A DNA stretch of 64,000 bases from CAUZIZ01 sp965219855 (GCA_965219855.1 CBDCOR010000009.1:1-64000), one strand, 5' to 3'. Positions 35,015-44,987 are shown, counted from the stretch's first letter. Made by a program: numbers and translations. Notes: generated by a model from the letters alone, not told the origin.

Positions 35015-35337
35015 TCTTACTTCCCTCCTTTTCGCAAACGATGTTGTAGCACCCTACCGATCAGTTTGGTGAGACTCCAATCTTTACTAGCCTGGGCGGT
35101 TCTGTCAAGACCCGGTTGTTGAGGGCGGAAGAGATAGTCCTGCTTCGCAGAATCTTTAGCCCCGCACATCGAGTGCGGGAAGCTCAAGCTCCTGGGCAAG
35201 ACTAGATTGGGCTTGATTCCTTCGGGTATCCTGGATTCACGTCGCAGTGGATTTCTGGAGGCTGGAATTCTGGTGCTGACAGGGGAATTCGTGCTTTCTG
35301 GTGGCTCGGTTGTAGGGAGGCACCCAGAGGGAGAATC
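35015..35337. other. Intergenic region, no gene seen
   Basis: The 320 bases between the divergently transcribed SBP56 gene and the truncated surface protein hold the promoters of both. I found no convincing ORF, repeat or RNA. Confidence 0.5.
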
Positions 35338-35962
35338 TTGAAGAAGAACCTTTATCTACTTGCCCTGTTTCTCCTACCGACTCTGGTCTTCTTCAGTCTT
35401 AGCCGGTTGTGGCGAGAGGCAGAGACGCATTCTGAGACTCCTCTGATACCTTCAAAGACTCCCCAACATCAGGAAGCGCCCAAAGACCGGAACTCTGGAC
35501 CCGGAGCGCCGGTGGCCCTAGAGAAGCGATATAGGAGCCCGCCTGGTGATGACATGCTGGAGAAGCGAGAGGCTAGCGTAGCTACTGCGGCGCAGCTTGA
35601 GGTGACCGTGATCGAGGAGGAAGCCGGAGCCCCGATCCCGGGTGCCAAGGTGGCCATTCTGGACTGGGCTACGAGAACCGAGCAAATGTCAGAGGAGACC
35701 GACTTGGAAGGGAGAGTTTCCCTGCAGTTAGGTTCCGGCCAGTATTGGCTGACCGCGGACCACGCCAACTATCTCTCCGTCGAGACCGGCGTAAGTATGG
35801 ACCCGGCGAAAGCAAGGATCGGCAAGACGTTGGTCTTGAGACCCGAGTCATCGGAGAGCATCAATCGGTGATTCAACTACGCAGTTCAGGGCAGGGGCGC
35901 CTCTCCGGTTACGTCGCTGACGAGACAGGCAATCCAATCAGCGATTTTACCATCTCTCTGGG
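35338..35962 (+). pseudogene. Exported protein with carboxypeptidase-regulatory-like repeats, truncated
   Basis: TTG start with GGGAG upstream, then an N-terminal membrane anchor (NLYLLALFLLPTLVFFSLSR), a polar linker, and a first CarboxypepD_reg-like domain (LEVTVIEEEAGAPIPGAKVA, GSGQYWLTADHANYLSVETG). The frame stops at 35871, but a second repeat continues in another frame (SGQGRLSGYVADETGNPISD) until group II intron copy 2 begins. The gene therefore has a frameshift near 35850 and has lost its 3' end at the intron boundary. Confidence 0.7.
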
Positions 35963-37989
35963 ATAGGGTAGGGAAGCACGGTCACCCGGCTCCCCTCCCT
36001 CCGAACTGCACGTGCGATTCTCCCGCATACAGCTCTCCAGTCAGTAGGTTCCTATGGATTGGACGAAACGGATATGGGCGTCAGTCAGGCTCGTGAACCC
36101 ATGATCCGTAAAGAAGGCGTTGGGCCAACGGTGATTTCGACAGAGGCGTTTTCTATTCTTCCGGTTGCGCTTCAGAAGCAGGCGTCGCAAACGACGACGG
36201 ATCAGACCGTCGTAGTCCTTGAAGATGTTCCAATGACAGTGCCGGAAGTAGTTGAATCAGCCTTGCGTCGAGCGATTGAGCCGCTGGAGGATGACCTCCA
36301 GCGAGTCGCCCGACTTGCGCGGCGTCAGCTCGTGAATGCGCTCGACGAACTTTCGGTGGCTCTTCGCTCGTGGAAACCGAAAACGGCCTCGGAACGAATC
36401 GCCCAAGAACGAAAAGCTCTTCTCTCGCGAGTCCACGATGTGTGTCTTCTCGGGATGCAGTCTCAGCCCGTTGTCCTCCACCCAGTCCCGCCCTTCGGCC
36501 AGGGCCGCTTCAGCCTCCTCGGGTGCGCGACACAGCAGGACAAAGTCATCCGCGTAGCGCACCATCTGGAAGCCCAGATCGGCCATCCGATGGTCCAGGG
36601 GATTGAGGTAGGCATTCGACAACACCGGAGAAAGAACGGCGCCTTGGGGGACTCCGGCTTCCGGAATCCACTTACGCAGCTCTTCCAGTATCCCCTGATT
36701 CAGAAACAGCTGAACCAGGCCCAGCACGCGGCGATCCGATATCTTCTGTTGGATCAGGTCCAACAGTCGATCTTTCGGGATCGTATCGAAGTAACCCTTC
36801 AGATCCGCGTCGACGACATACACATAACCGGCTTCGAGCAGCTCTTCGACGTACCGTAGTGCGCCGTGGCACCCTCGCCCATGACGAAAGCCGTAGCTTC
36901 GATCATGGAACGTGGCCTCCAGAATCGGCTCGATCCCGTGGACCAAAGCCGTTTGCACGACTCGATCCCGCACGGTCGGAATCCCCAGCGGTCGCTTTTC
37001 CGAACTGCCTGTTTTGGGAATCCACCTCCGCAGCACCGCTGCCGGACGATAGGTCCCCTCACGCAGTTCTTCCTGCAACCATTCGAGTTCCTCCCGCTCG
37101 TGTTCGGCGAAATCCCCCCACGTTTGCCGGTCCACTCCCGCCGCTCCTTTCCTGCCCAAGACCTTCTCGGCCGAGCTGGAAAGGTTCCGGCTGCAAAACA
37201 CCTTATCGATCAGCGTGTGCCATTTCCCTCCTCTCACCTTTCCTTTCAAAAGTGTCTCCAACATGCGATCCGTCCAAACCGCGCGATGAGCCCACTGTTC
37301 GATGCCAGCGGGCTCTCCAGCCGGGCTAGCCGAAAACGGCACTGTGACCGGGATGTAGTCCCGCCTTTGGGCGGAGTTACGTTTCCGCGATTTAGTCATT
37401 TCGCATCTACCTTCCTGCTCCCCTTCGCTCCACCGCGTTTTGCTGCACGGCTTCCCCGCTACTATGGGAGCTCTGACTTCTGTCGAGCCGCTTCAACCGA
37501 CCTCACCGGTATCGCCAGGTTCGCTCCCCTTCGGCGGGCGATACTGCACCGCGGGCCTGGGCCATTGCTCACGCAGCGTCCCCCACTGCGAGCTCTCACG
37601 ATGGGTCGTCCACGTCCCTCACCCGACAGATCTCCCTGCTTATCTCGTTTGACCTTCCGACCTCTCCATCTCCAACCACCGCATTGCCATTTCGTCACGG
37701 TCGCTTTGTCACGTTACTTCACCGCCGTGACTTGCCGCGTCTATCCCCCCGGGCAGACCGTTCAGGTCGGAGGGATAGCCGTCGCGCGGTCAAGGGTTCG
37801 GGCTTTGCCAGGACCCTCCCCGACAGGCTTGGCCGAATCGAGTTCACTTGCGTTACGGATTGGTCGTTCGTCTCAGGTTGCTCTCCACCCTTCCTCACGG
37901 AAACGCAGTTACCACTGTCGACTTCAGGCCGGTAACGTTAGCCTGGAAGGGACTTTCACCCTTCTGATCAAACGCCTTCACAGGCGCAC
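35963..37989 (-). mobile_element. Group II intron, copy 2 (2027 bp, inverted)
   Basis: Same length as copy 1 and nearly identical, in the opposite orientation. The 5' end (GTGCGCC) is at 37989 and abuts GGCCACCGCTA of a hairpin repeat. The 3' end (CCCTAT) is at 35963 and abuts a coding sequence rather than the rest of the repeat. The 3' exon differs from copy 1, which suggests recombination after insertion. Confidence 0.9.
36257..37399 (-). pseudogene. ltrA: Group II intron maturase, copy 2, nonsense-truncated
   Basis: Same protein as copy 1 up to residue 380. There TGG (Trp381, in the STQGWFNYF segment) has become TGA, so translation stops at 36257. The reverse transcriptase YADDFVLLCR is kept, but the maturase X domain and the C-terminal RWPNAFF region, which the uninterrupted frame would encode down to 36041, are lost. 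The intron could splice only if copy 1 supplies maturase. Confidence 0.9.
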
Positions 37990-38090
37990 TAGCGGTGGCC
38001 TCCAGGCCGCCGTCCGAGCCAAAGGCTCGAATCAAGAAGACTTCGGCCTAGAGGCCAAAGCTACATTCGCCAATGAAGTTTCAGCTTAGT
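37990..38090. repeat. Dispersed hairpin repeat, 5' exon of intron copy 2
   Basis: Read on the minus strand: CTAAGCTGAAACTTCATTGG, TAGCTTTGGCCTCTAGGCCG, internal hairpin, CGGCGGCCTGGAGGCCACCG, CTA, then the intron. The position of the intron at the foot of the hairpin matches copy 1 exactly. Confidence 0.85.
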
Positions 38091-38096
38091 GCCGTC

Positions 38097-38210
38097 CCCG
38101 GAAGCGCTGGCCCCATTTGGAAGGGAAACTTCCCGAGCCATAGAATGCCTGAAGCGCAAGCGAGGGGTTGGGGAGCACCCCGAATCCTCCCGGCTTGGCT
38201 GCTTGCCAAG
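38097..38210. repeat. Repeat R2, copy 1
   Basis: AGCGCTGGCCCCATTTGGAA, TGCCTGAAGCGCAAGCGAGG, GGTTGGGGAGCACCCCGAAT and CCGGCTTGGCTGCTTG recur in reverse complement at 52257-52372. No coding potential is supported in 38091-38314. Confidence 0.75.
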
Positions 38211-38314
38211 CCTCAGGCCCCTTCGTCCACCCATTTCGCTGCCCCCTAACCCCTCGCGCGCTTCAGGCTTCCTCAATTTTCGCTTTAATGGGCGACCTGG
38301 GGTGAAGTTTCAGA

Positions 38315-39745
38315 TCACCCCTGGTCGAAACAATACAGTGCGCTCTCGGTGCGTAGGTAGATCTTGCCGTCTACCAGAGCCGGCGTGGCGTAGCAGGGTT
38401 CGCCCATCCGGTTCACCTGGAGCACTTCCCACTCTGGAGCTGCCTTGAGTACCGATACTTCACCGGCTTCACTGAGCAGGTAGACCTTGCCGTCCCCACC
38501 TACGGGAGAGGCAAAGTAGCGATTCATCGCCTCTTTGGACCGCCCCTGTTTCAGGACCTCACCGTTGCTCGGGTCCAGAGACGTGACTATGGCTCCATCC
38601 TTCACCATGTAGATGACGTTCTGGTAAAGGAGCGGGGAGGGTACATTGGGGAGGCTCTTCTGGTATTTCCAGCCCGCCGACTGCTCGGTCATATTGCCCT
38701 TCCCGCCCAAACGAATCTTCTGGATGGAGTTGACAGAGGTTCGCTTCCTCTGGTGCAACTCCCAGTCTCGCTTTTCGAAATAGCCGCTCTTGTCAAGATC
38801 TTCGACAGCTTTCCACCCTTTCAGAATCTTGGGATCGGTGCCCTTGTCGGCTTCTTCCTCGGAGATCCTTCCGTCGCTATCCCCGTCCAGTAACGCCAGA
38901 ACTTGCTGGAAGTTTGCGTTCTTACGGCCCAAGTTGGTCCCCCCTGCCCAACCCAGGACGTAGATGGAGTCTTCGTCCATTACGGGTGTAGGCTTCATCT
39001 GCCAGGTGAGTCCATCGACCCACCAGACCTTCTCCCCTGATTGGGCTGCATAGGCGATCAGCTGGTAGGTTCCGGGCACCAGAACCTGAACCCCACTGTC
39101 GTCCTCTGGTTCGTACAGCACAGGCGTCGAGAAACCCCGTCTTACATTGGGACGGTGATCGCGCCAGGTCACCCAACCCGTGTCTTTCTCAACGGCCACC
39201 ATGAAAGAACCCGACTCGCCGTCGCACACCTGAATGATCTGGTTGCCTGCCAGAACAGGTGATGCTGCGATGCCGAAGGGCGTGTTGAACGGACCCAACG
39301 GGACCCGCCAGCGTTCCTTACCCTCGGAATCGTAGGAAAGGAGCCCTACGTCCTGAAAGAAGACATAGACGTTGCTGCCGTCCGTCACCGGACTTGGTGA
39401 GGCCGGAGAGTTGACCTCGTGGAGGTTCCCGCGGTTGATTCTCCGAGTCTCACTTCTCCACCGGACTGTGCCCGTCTTCCGGTTCAGTGCTAGTGTGATG
39501 ACTTGGTTTTCAGCGAAGCCGGTCAGAAAAATCGAGTCGCCGGAAAAGACGGGAGAGGAATGCCCGGGAGGTAGGTCGGTCTTCCACAGAACACCCTCCT
39601 CGGGTCCAAAGCGGGTTGGCAGCGTGCCGGACTGGGACACGCCGCTTCCATTGGGGCCTCTGAACCGGGGCCACACTTCCTCGGCAAGAAGCTGTGGGAA
39701 TTGAAGGATAAAGGCCGCGCTCAAGAGCAGAAACGATAGCTTCAT
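38315..39745 (-). CDS. Secreted PQQ-like beta-propeller with two EF-hands
   Basis: 476 residues from ATG 39745, which gives a signal peptide (MKLSFLLLSAAFILQFPQLL); the open frame extends 16 codons further without features. It starts EVWPRFRGPNGSGVSQSGTL like the protein at 13546. Propeller blades include NRKTGTVRWRSETR, DSEGKERWRVPLG and AQSGEKVWWVDGL. An insert at about 290-345 has two EF-hand-like calcium loops, DGDSDGRISEEE and DLDKSGYFEKRD. It probably binds calcium outside the cytoplasm; no catalytic site is seen. Confidence 0.85.
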   Translation of the reverse strand: MKLSFLLLSAAFILQFPQLLAEEVWPRFRGPNGSGVSQSGTLPTRFGPEEGVLWKTDLPPGHSSPVFSGDSIFLTGFAENQVITLALNRKTGTVRWRSETRRINRGNLHEVNSPASPSPVTDGSNVYVFFQDVGLLSYDSEGKERWRVPLGPFNTPFGIAASPVLAGNQIIQVCDGESGSFMVAVEKDTGWVTWRDHRPNVRRGFSTPVLYEPEDDSGVQVLVPGTYQLIAYAAQSGEKVWWVDGLTWQMKPTPVMDEDSIYVLGWAGGTNLGRKNANFQQVLALLDGDSDGRISEEEADKGTDPKILKGWKAVEDLDKSGYFEKRDWELHQRKRTSVNSIQKIRLGGKGNMTEQSAGWKYQKSLPNVPSPLLYQNVIYMVKDGAIVTSLDPSNGEVLKQGRSKEAMNRYFASPVGGDGKVYLLSEAGEVSVLKAAPEWEVLQVNRMGEPCYATPALVDGKIYLRTESALYCFDQG

Positions 39746-39830
39746 AGAGAATCTCCTCGGTGCCAATGTTTCTACCATAAAGAGGAGGATCAATCCGCCC
39801 CCGCTTCAGTTTTCGTGTCGGCAGGACAGG

Positions 39831-42800
39831 TCAGAATCCACGAGGTTTCAGTTTCACTTTCCAGAACCAGCCATCCACCTGACAGAAAATCAGATTGGGT
39901 TCCACTTCGATGATGGTCGAGTAGGAGGACCCCATGCCCTCGGCTATGGTGGCAATCTGCCAACTCTCTCCTCCGTCCTCGCTGATCGCGAACTTCACGA
40001 GTGCGCCTCTCTTCTCCGGTTTCAAGTAGGAGCCGGTTGGAAAACGCTCTCCATAGCTGAGGAGGATCCTTCCGTCTTCCAACATCAGCAGGTGAGGGTC
40101 GCATCCCCGCTCCAGACCCGTGTATCGGGGCTTAGTCCAGGTCTTTCCATCATCGTTGCTCCAGGCGGCATACAGAGGCGAGAAGTGGCCCGTCCGCATG
40201 GCGCAGAGGATCCGGCCGTCGTTAAGGCGTAGGATGGTGGGCTCATCGAATCTCTCGCCCACTGGATCCCCATGTACCGGCGCCGCTACTGTGGAGAGGT
40301 ATTCCCAGGTTCGTCCCTCGTCCTGGGAGGTCACGATGATGGTCCTTTGCATGTAGAGAGCCTCGCTGGCACTGCGCCGGTCGTTGGGTGTGAGTTTGTC
40401 GTCCTCGAGATTCCCCTCCATGGTGGTCAAGAGAGTCCCGTCGGCCAGTTCCAGCATGTTCCGGTAGAAGTAAAAACCGTACCATTCGTCCGACTTTCTC
40501 TGTCGGCTCGGCCCTCCTGGAATTCTCACGGTTGCCTCCTCCTGCTTCAGGGTTTGGAACCCGTCGGTCGAGCGCCAGGCTTTCACCGTGTAGACGTCTG
40601 GTGATTTGAGATCGACAGGGCCGTCGACCGCGTAGAACAGTCCAGGACGACTGTGGATCACCCCCTCAGGAATCCTGAGGATCCCCTCTAGGGTGGGTCC
40701 GTCGTGGGCCTCAACGGTCTTGCCACCGTCGATTGTCTTCTTGTCGCCCTGCAGATAGATGGTCCCATCGAGGCCCTGGAAGGATCGGGCCCAGCCTCCC
40801 TTGCCCCAGGCTCCACCGACTCCGTACTCCTGTACTTCCCCGATTGCCTGGACGAAATCGGCGTCTTCACCAAGGTTTCCGCTGAGAGGAAACTCAGGCG
40901 GACCTTCCTGTATGAGGATATCGTCGACGAGGCCGAACAGCTGATGCTCGGGGCTGCTCTGGTCCACAGCCTTGTAGGTGATGAATCGTCTCACCAGGTC
41001 TTGGCCTACCTGCAGATTGGCGCCCAGATGAACGCCTACCCTGGGTGGAGAGCTGGCTGGGGAGAGATGACTGAGAACGGTACCGTCGTAGTAGAGGTGG
41101 GAGGTCCCAGGGAGTAAATCTCCCTCGCCTACGTTTTCGCCGTCCAGAAAGAGCTTCACCTTTCCGCGATCATAGGTGGCGGCCAAGTGGTGATACTCGT
41201 TCTCTTGTATCAACCTCGAGCGGGAGGTGACCGTCTGCCCGTTCCAGATGAACCTCAGACTGCCAGTCCTGGGGTCGAAATCGAAGATGAGCTCACCAGA
41301 AGTCGGCTCACCGGTTCCTCGGTAGGAACTGAACAGGCGCATGGGGCGGGTTGTGAAGGAACGGCGTTGGCCCTTTCGCTGGTCGGTCTTCAACTTCATT
41401 GCCAGCGTGAACTGTTCGCCTAGATCCTTGGCGTCCAGGATCTCCAGCGCGTCATGGGTGGCACCGCTGCCCCGGAGTTCCAGGACACCCGTTCGGCCGC
41501 CGACCTCATCTTTGTCCTGAATGACCCTGGCGGAGTGATGAAGACGGGTCCGTTGCCGACCGTCCGCAACCGCCTTGTCGGAGGGGGAGCCGCCGGCATC
41601 GTCCTCGAAGTCGATAAAGATCTTCAAGGGTTCCGGTGCTGTGGCTAGAGTCACCGCTTGATCCGCACGGAAAGCATAGAGGGAGGCATTTTGAAGCTGA
41701 AAGCGAACTCTTCTGGGGGCCTTCGACGGTGGCAGAGTTTGGCGTTTTCCCCAAGTGACCCCCTGTTTCACGCTATCCCTCTTGAGGGGTTGGCACTCAT
41801 CCAGTCCAAAGCCTGGGACTACCTCACCGGCATCGTCCAGGATTTCGACCTTGATCCAACCCTCCCTGGCGTTGGCGTTGAGGTGGAGTCGGCCTTGAAG
41901 ATTTTCGATGGGCCGAGTGGTAATCGTCGCTATTTCGGTTCCGGCATCCAGGGAGGCGAAGCCGTCCTTTCGCAGTGTAGCCAGCCCAATGGCGCAATTT
42001 CCCCAACCATCGGCTATGGCACTTTCGTGGGTCTGATCCGAAGCTCCGTAGAAGAGATGGATATCCTCGCCTTTGACCAGGGGCTGGGTCGCGGTGTGGA
42101 GCATCCCGTCATCCCAGCTTCCCGAAGAACCCAGAGCCAGAATCGGGGGACGATCTCCTTCCTGCCGCTTCCAACGAATCCCGTCACGACTGCTGACCAG
42201 CTCCAGGTGGATGGGACCATCGTTGGTGCCTTCGGTAATCCGGAATACCCAGAGAAAGCCCAGGTACATGGACTCGTATGGGAACGCCGCAAGGCCGTAG
42301 AAATCGGTGCGCTGCTGGTCGTTCTCGACCCAGCGGTCATCCACCTCGTCGGGTGTCAGGACCAATTCCGTCGGAGGCCAACGCTCGAAGTCCCTGGTCG
42401 ATGTGAAGCCGATGCTTCGACGGCGGAATCCACGGACTGCTGCCCAGATCTTGGCGTAACCGATGTAGCGGCCTCGGTTGGGGTCCCAGACGAAGTTCCC
42501 GATGTCGCCGGGATCGGGAAGAATCGGCTCAGGCAGCTCCTTGCTCCAATGGACCCCGTCGGGGGAGTAGGCTCCGTAGAACCCGCTGACGGGATGCTTC
42601 GCGTCCGTACGCCCATAATCGTAGTAGATCAGTTTGTAGTGGCGGTTCGCGTCGGCTTCCCAGGGTGTGTGGATCACGATTGGAAGATGACTCTCCCCGG
42701 GCCTCTCGATGAAGATGTTGTTGGCCCGGGAGCCGTTGAACTCCGCGATGCCCAGCCTGGGCTTGATCCAATGGACCCCATCTTCGCTGGTAGCATAGAG

Positions 42801-43406
42801 ATTCCGGTAGCCGCGGTGGGTGTGATACCACATCCGATAACCAGTCCTGCTCTCCTTCGGAAGGACGGAGCCGAACAGGTAGGCAACCTCCCCTTCCCAG
42901 GGATGGTCCGGTTTCAGCACAGGATTGTCGGGATGTTTTTCGAACTCGTGGTAACGCCGGACGACTCCGGATTTTTCCTGGATGAGGTAATCGTCCAAGA
43001 AAAGCTGCCAGGGTCCGGTCAAGTCGCCGAGAGACTTGGGTGCGGCGATCCCGGGAGTCAAGAAACCATTCGAAGTGCAAAGAAACAGGGCAGCCAGCAG
43101 AATTCGCCGGGCTAGGAGCCTGTCCGAGTAATGGTCCGGGTTGCGAGAATGGGGCTTGCGAGGTGAGATCAAGGCAGGAGGAGGAAGTCGATGCTTGGTC
43201 ATCTTCGACGACGACGAACGCGGAGATCGGCCGGAACCCCCATTTTCCCTTCGGGTTACAGGCGGCGTCAGCCCATCTGCTTTGTTCGGGCTCCTTGAAG
43301 ATGACCGAGCATCGCCTGTGTCGCCCTGCCTCGCATCTGGACTAACGGCGCCTGTAACGCAACTCGGACCATTACTCGGACAGGCTCCTAGCCAATCATT
43401 CGTCAT
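39831..43406 (-). CDS. Large exported sialidase/glycosidase-like protein with LamG domain, MITE in signal peptide
   Basis: ATG 43406 has GTGGAGG upstream. Without the 272-bp insertion the N-terminus reads MTNDWLARRILLAALFLCTS, a normal signal peptide. The inserted element plus 4-bp duplication adds 92 codons in frame. The domains in order are: a five-bladed glycosidase-like propeller (YLFGSVLPKESRTGYRMWYH, NLYATSEDGVHWIKPRLGIA), a LamG domain (FTLAMKLKTDQ, NEYHHLAATYDRGKVKLFLD) and a sialidase/BNR propeller (TSQDEGRTWEYL, WSNDDGKTWTKPRYTG, ISEDGGESWQIATI). 1191 residues as it stands, 1099 before insertion. The substrate is unknown. The insertion may block export. Confidence 0.8.
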   Translation of the reverse strand: MTNDWLGACPSNGPSCVTGAVSPDARQGDTGDARSSSRSPNKADGLTPPVTRRENGGSGRSPRSSSSKMTKHRLPPPALISPRKPHSRNPDHYSDRLLARRILLAALFLCTSNGFLTPGIAAPKSLGDLTGPWQLFLDDYLIQEKSGVVRRYHEFEKHPDNPVLKPDHPWEGEVAYLFGSVLPKESRTGYRMWYHTHRGYRNLYATSEDGVHWIKPRLGIAEFNGSRANNIFIERPGESHLPIVIHTPWEADANRHYKLIYYDYGRTDAKHPVSGFYGAYSPDGVHWSKELPEPILPDPGDIGNFVWDPNRGRYIGYAKIWAAVRGFRRRSIGFTSTRDFERWPPTELVLTPDEVDDRWVENDQQRTDFYGLAAFPYESMYLGFLWVFRITEGTNDGPIHLELVSSRDGIRWKRQEGDRPPILALGSSGSWDDGMLHTATQPLVKGEDIHLFYGASDQTHESAIADGWGNCAIGLATLRKDGFASLDAGTEIATITTRPIENLQGRLHLNANAREGWIKVEILDDAGEVVPGFGLDECQPLKRDSVKQGVTWGKRQTLPPSKAPRRVRFQLQNASLYAFRADQAVTLATAPEPLKIFIDFEDDAGGSPSDKAVADGRQRTRLHHSARVIQDKDEVGGRTGVLELRGSGATHDALEILDAKDLGEQFTLAMKLKTDQRKGQRRSFTTRPMRLFSSYRGTGEPTSGELIFDFDPRTGSLRFIWNGQTVTSRSRLIQENEYHHLAATYDRGKVKLFLDGENVGEGDLLPGTSHLYYDGTVLSHLSPASSPPRVGVHLGANLQVGQDLVRRFITYKAVDQSSPEHQLFGLVDDILIQEGPPEFPLSGNLGEDADFVQAIGEVQEYGVGGAWGKGGWARSFQGLDGTIYLQGDKKTIDGGKTVEAHDGPTLEGILRIPEGVIHSRPGLFYAVDGPVDLKSPDVYTVKAWRSTDGFQTLKQEEATVRIPGGPSRQRKSDEWYGFYFYRNMLELADGTLLTTMEGNLEDDKLTPNDRRSASEALYMQRTIIVTSQDEGRTWEYLSTVAAPVHGDPVGERFDEPTILRLNDGRILCAMRTGHFSPLYAAWSNDDGKTWTKPRYTGLERGCDPHLLMLEDGRILLSYGERFPTGSYLKPEKRGALVKFAISEDGGESWQIATIAEGMGSSYSTIIEVEPNLIFCQVDGWFWKVKLKPRGF
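43116..43387. mobile_element. 272-bp MITE-like element with CTAG target duplication
   Basis: Terminal inverted repeats GAGCCTGTCCGAGTAATGGT (about 30 bp in total, nearly perfect) end the element and CTAG flanks it on both sides (43112-43115 and 43388-43391). It encodes no transposase. The YTAR-type 4-bp duplication is typical of IS5-group elements. About 100 bases of its interior recur at about 43497-43600. Confidence 0.85.
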
Positions 43407-43496
43407 GAAGACCTCCACTAGACGGGACTCCCTAATGATAGCGATAGCCACGGTGCCGGTATAGCTTAGTACACTGGAGAGTAAATACGGCAACGT

Positions 43497-43605
43497 TTGC
43501 AGATGGGGCTTGCGAGGCGAGATCAAGACGGGAGGAGGAAGACGATGCTTGGCCATCTTCGACGACGACCAACGCAGAGATCGTCCGCAACCCCCATGGG
43601 TTGGT
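43497..43605. repeat. Partial second copy of the MITE interior
   Basis: ATGGGGCTTGCGAGGCGAGA, GGAGGAGGAAGACGATGCTT and ATCTTCGACGACGACCAACG repeat 43147-43240 with a few substitutions. No inverted-repeat ends are present. It lies just before the methyltransferase gene at 43621. Confidence 0.75.
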
Positions 43606-43620
43606 ATGCTATAGCGTGAG

Positions 43621-44226
43621 ATGGAAATGACGGAAGCCGATCAGACGTTTCGCCTCCTCCTCGTTGTTGGTTTCGCTGTTATATTCCCCATCGCCGTCTA
43701 CCATCGGCTCAAGTCTCAGGCCTCGGGCGAAACGCTGGATCGACGACAGGAGGGTCTGTTCGTCCTGGCGACCTTGCGTCCGATTGCTCTTCTCAGGACG
43801 ATAGGACTCTTCGCTTGGCTGATCAACCCTGAGTGGATGGTCTGGTCCAGGGTGGGTTTGCCGATCTCACTGCGATGGCTGGGTGTCGGAATTGCTTTCG
43901 CCGCGGCGAGCCTCCTGGTGTGGGTATTCCGGAGCCTGGGTACGAATCTGACGGATACCGTCGTCACCCGGCGCCAGCACACGCTTGTCACCTCGGGTCC
44001 CTATCGATGGGTTCGCCATCCCTTCTATCTAGCCTTCGGCTTGATTATCGTCGCCGATTCCTTGGCGACAGCGAACTGGTTCTTGGCCCTGACCGGAGGG
44101 CTCACCTTCGCTTTGATCTTCATCCGTACGAAGAAAGAAGAAGAGAACCTGATTGAACGCTTCGGGGAAGACTACCGCCGCTACCAGGACCGGACCGGTA
44201 AGCTGTTTCCCCGTCTCGAACGCTAG
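43621..44226 (+). CDS. Isoprenylcysteine carboxyl methyltransferase-like membrane protein
   Basis: 201 residues with about five hydrophobic helices. The C-terminal half has the ICMT/PEMT signature SGPYRWVRHPFYLAFGLIIV and RTKKEEENLIERFGEDYRRY, the SAM- and substrate-binding part of this methyltransferase family. Bacterial members are uncharacterised; some methylate small molecules or lipids. Its 3' end overlaps by four bases the 3' end of the minus-strand YdcF-like gene. Confidence 0.85.
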   Translation: MEMTEADQTFRLLLVVGFAVIFPIAVYHRLKSQASGETLDRRQEGLFVLATLRPIALLRTIGLFAWLINPEWMVWSRVGLPISLRWLGVGIAFAAASLLVWVFRSLGTNLTDTVVTRRQHTLVTSGPYRWVRHPFYLAFGLIIVADSLATANWFLALTGGLTFALIFIRTKKEEENLIERFGEDYRRYQDRTGKLFPRLER

Positions 44227-44987
44227 TCTTGACCTCGTTTGCGAGGTCGCCCGTGCCTCACGGAATCGGGATGCGGCAAGAGTAGAGACTGGAGCTTCCG
44301 GGCAATACCAGCCATGGGGGCCTGCAGCGGATGCAGAAAACAATCCGGCAGCTGTTCGGAGAGTAAAGAAAACATTGTCTTTTGCAGTTGCCCCGTTATC
44401 AGCCAGGCACTGTTACGGTCTCTCCACCAGTCGCGGAGGTCGGGAGATTGCACTTGGGTGGGTTGGAGAATCACCTCGATTGGTCTGTCCCTGAGAAGCT
44501 GGCGAAATGCCGAAGCGGTCCGGGCGCTGTGGTAGTCTGACGTGACCACGATGATGCTGTCCATCCCTGATTCTTCCAGCAGTCGCACGATAACGCGAAC
44601 ATCTCCTGCCGTACCACTGACGGGGACCGAGCATTTCGGACAGAGATAGTCTTCCGGCGCGGTTTTTCGGTAGACGATTCGAGAGGACGGAACGCCGGCA
44701 TCGAGGGCGGCTTGAACAAGCGAATGTGGCCAGGGGCCCGAGAGTATCATCCTCTGGGCAAAGCCTTCTTTAAAGAGCCATATCCCAGTCCTCATTCTCT
44801 CCCTGCCAGGGCCGGGGATGACGGTGATGGCGTCGGTACGACGCAAGGGATCCCGGTGAACCAGGATTCGTCCCAGCCGACTCAACAGGGGGTCGTGTAG
44901 AAAATACAGACCGGCTGCGAGGACCAAGGTGAGACCCACCAGGATCAGGTAAAGCGGTACGGAAGGCCGTCTCCTCACAATGATCAT
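44223..44987 (-). CDS. YdcF/DUF218-family membrane-anchored protein
   Basis: A 254-residue protein with a single N-terminal helix (VPLYLILVGLTLVLAAGLYF). The DUF218 core follows: RTDAITVIPGPGRERMRTGI, GFAQRMILSGPW, GDVRVIVRLLEESGMDSIIV, VTSDYHSARTASAFRQLL. A CPKC pair near residue 120 is unusual. Relatives (SanA, ElyC, YdcF) act in envelope maintenance, with mechanism unclear. It is convergent with the ICMT-like gene. Confidence 0.85.
   Translation of the reverse strand: MIIVRRRPSVPLYLILVGLTLVLAAGLYFLHDPLLSRLGRILVHRDPLRRTDAITVIPGPGRERMRTGIWLFKEGFAQRMILSGPWPHSLVQAALDAGVPSSRIVYRKTAPEDYLCPKCSVPVSGTAGDVRVIVRLLEESGMDSIIVVTSDYHSARTASAFRQLLRDRPIEVILQPTQVQSPDLRDWWRDRNSAWLITGQLQKTMFSLLSEQLPDCFLHPLQAPMAGIARKLQSLLLPHPDSVRHGRPRKRGQD

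Noticed and set aside
43407..43556. 50-codon N-terminal extension of the sialidase-like protein
   Set aside because: ATG 43406 has a Shine-Dalgarno and starts the ancestral signal peptide; the extension runs over a repeat.
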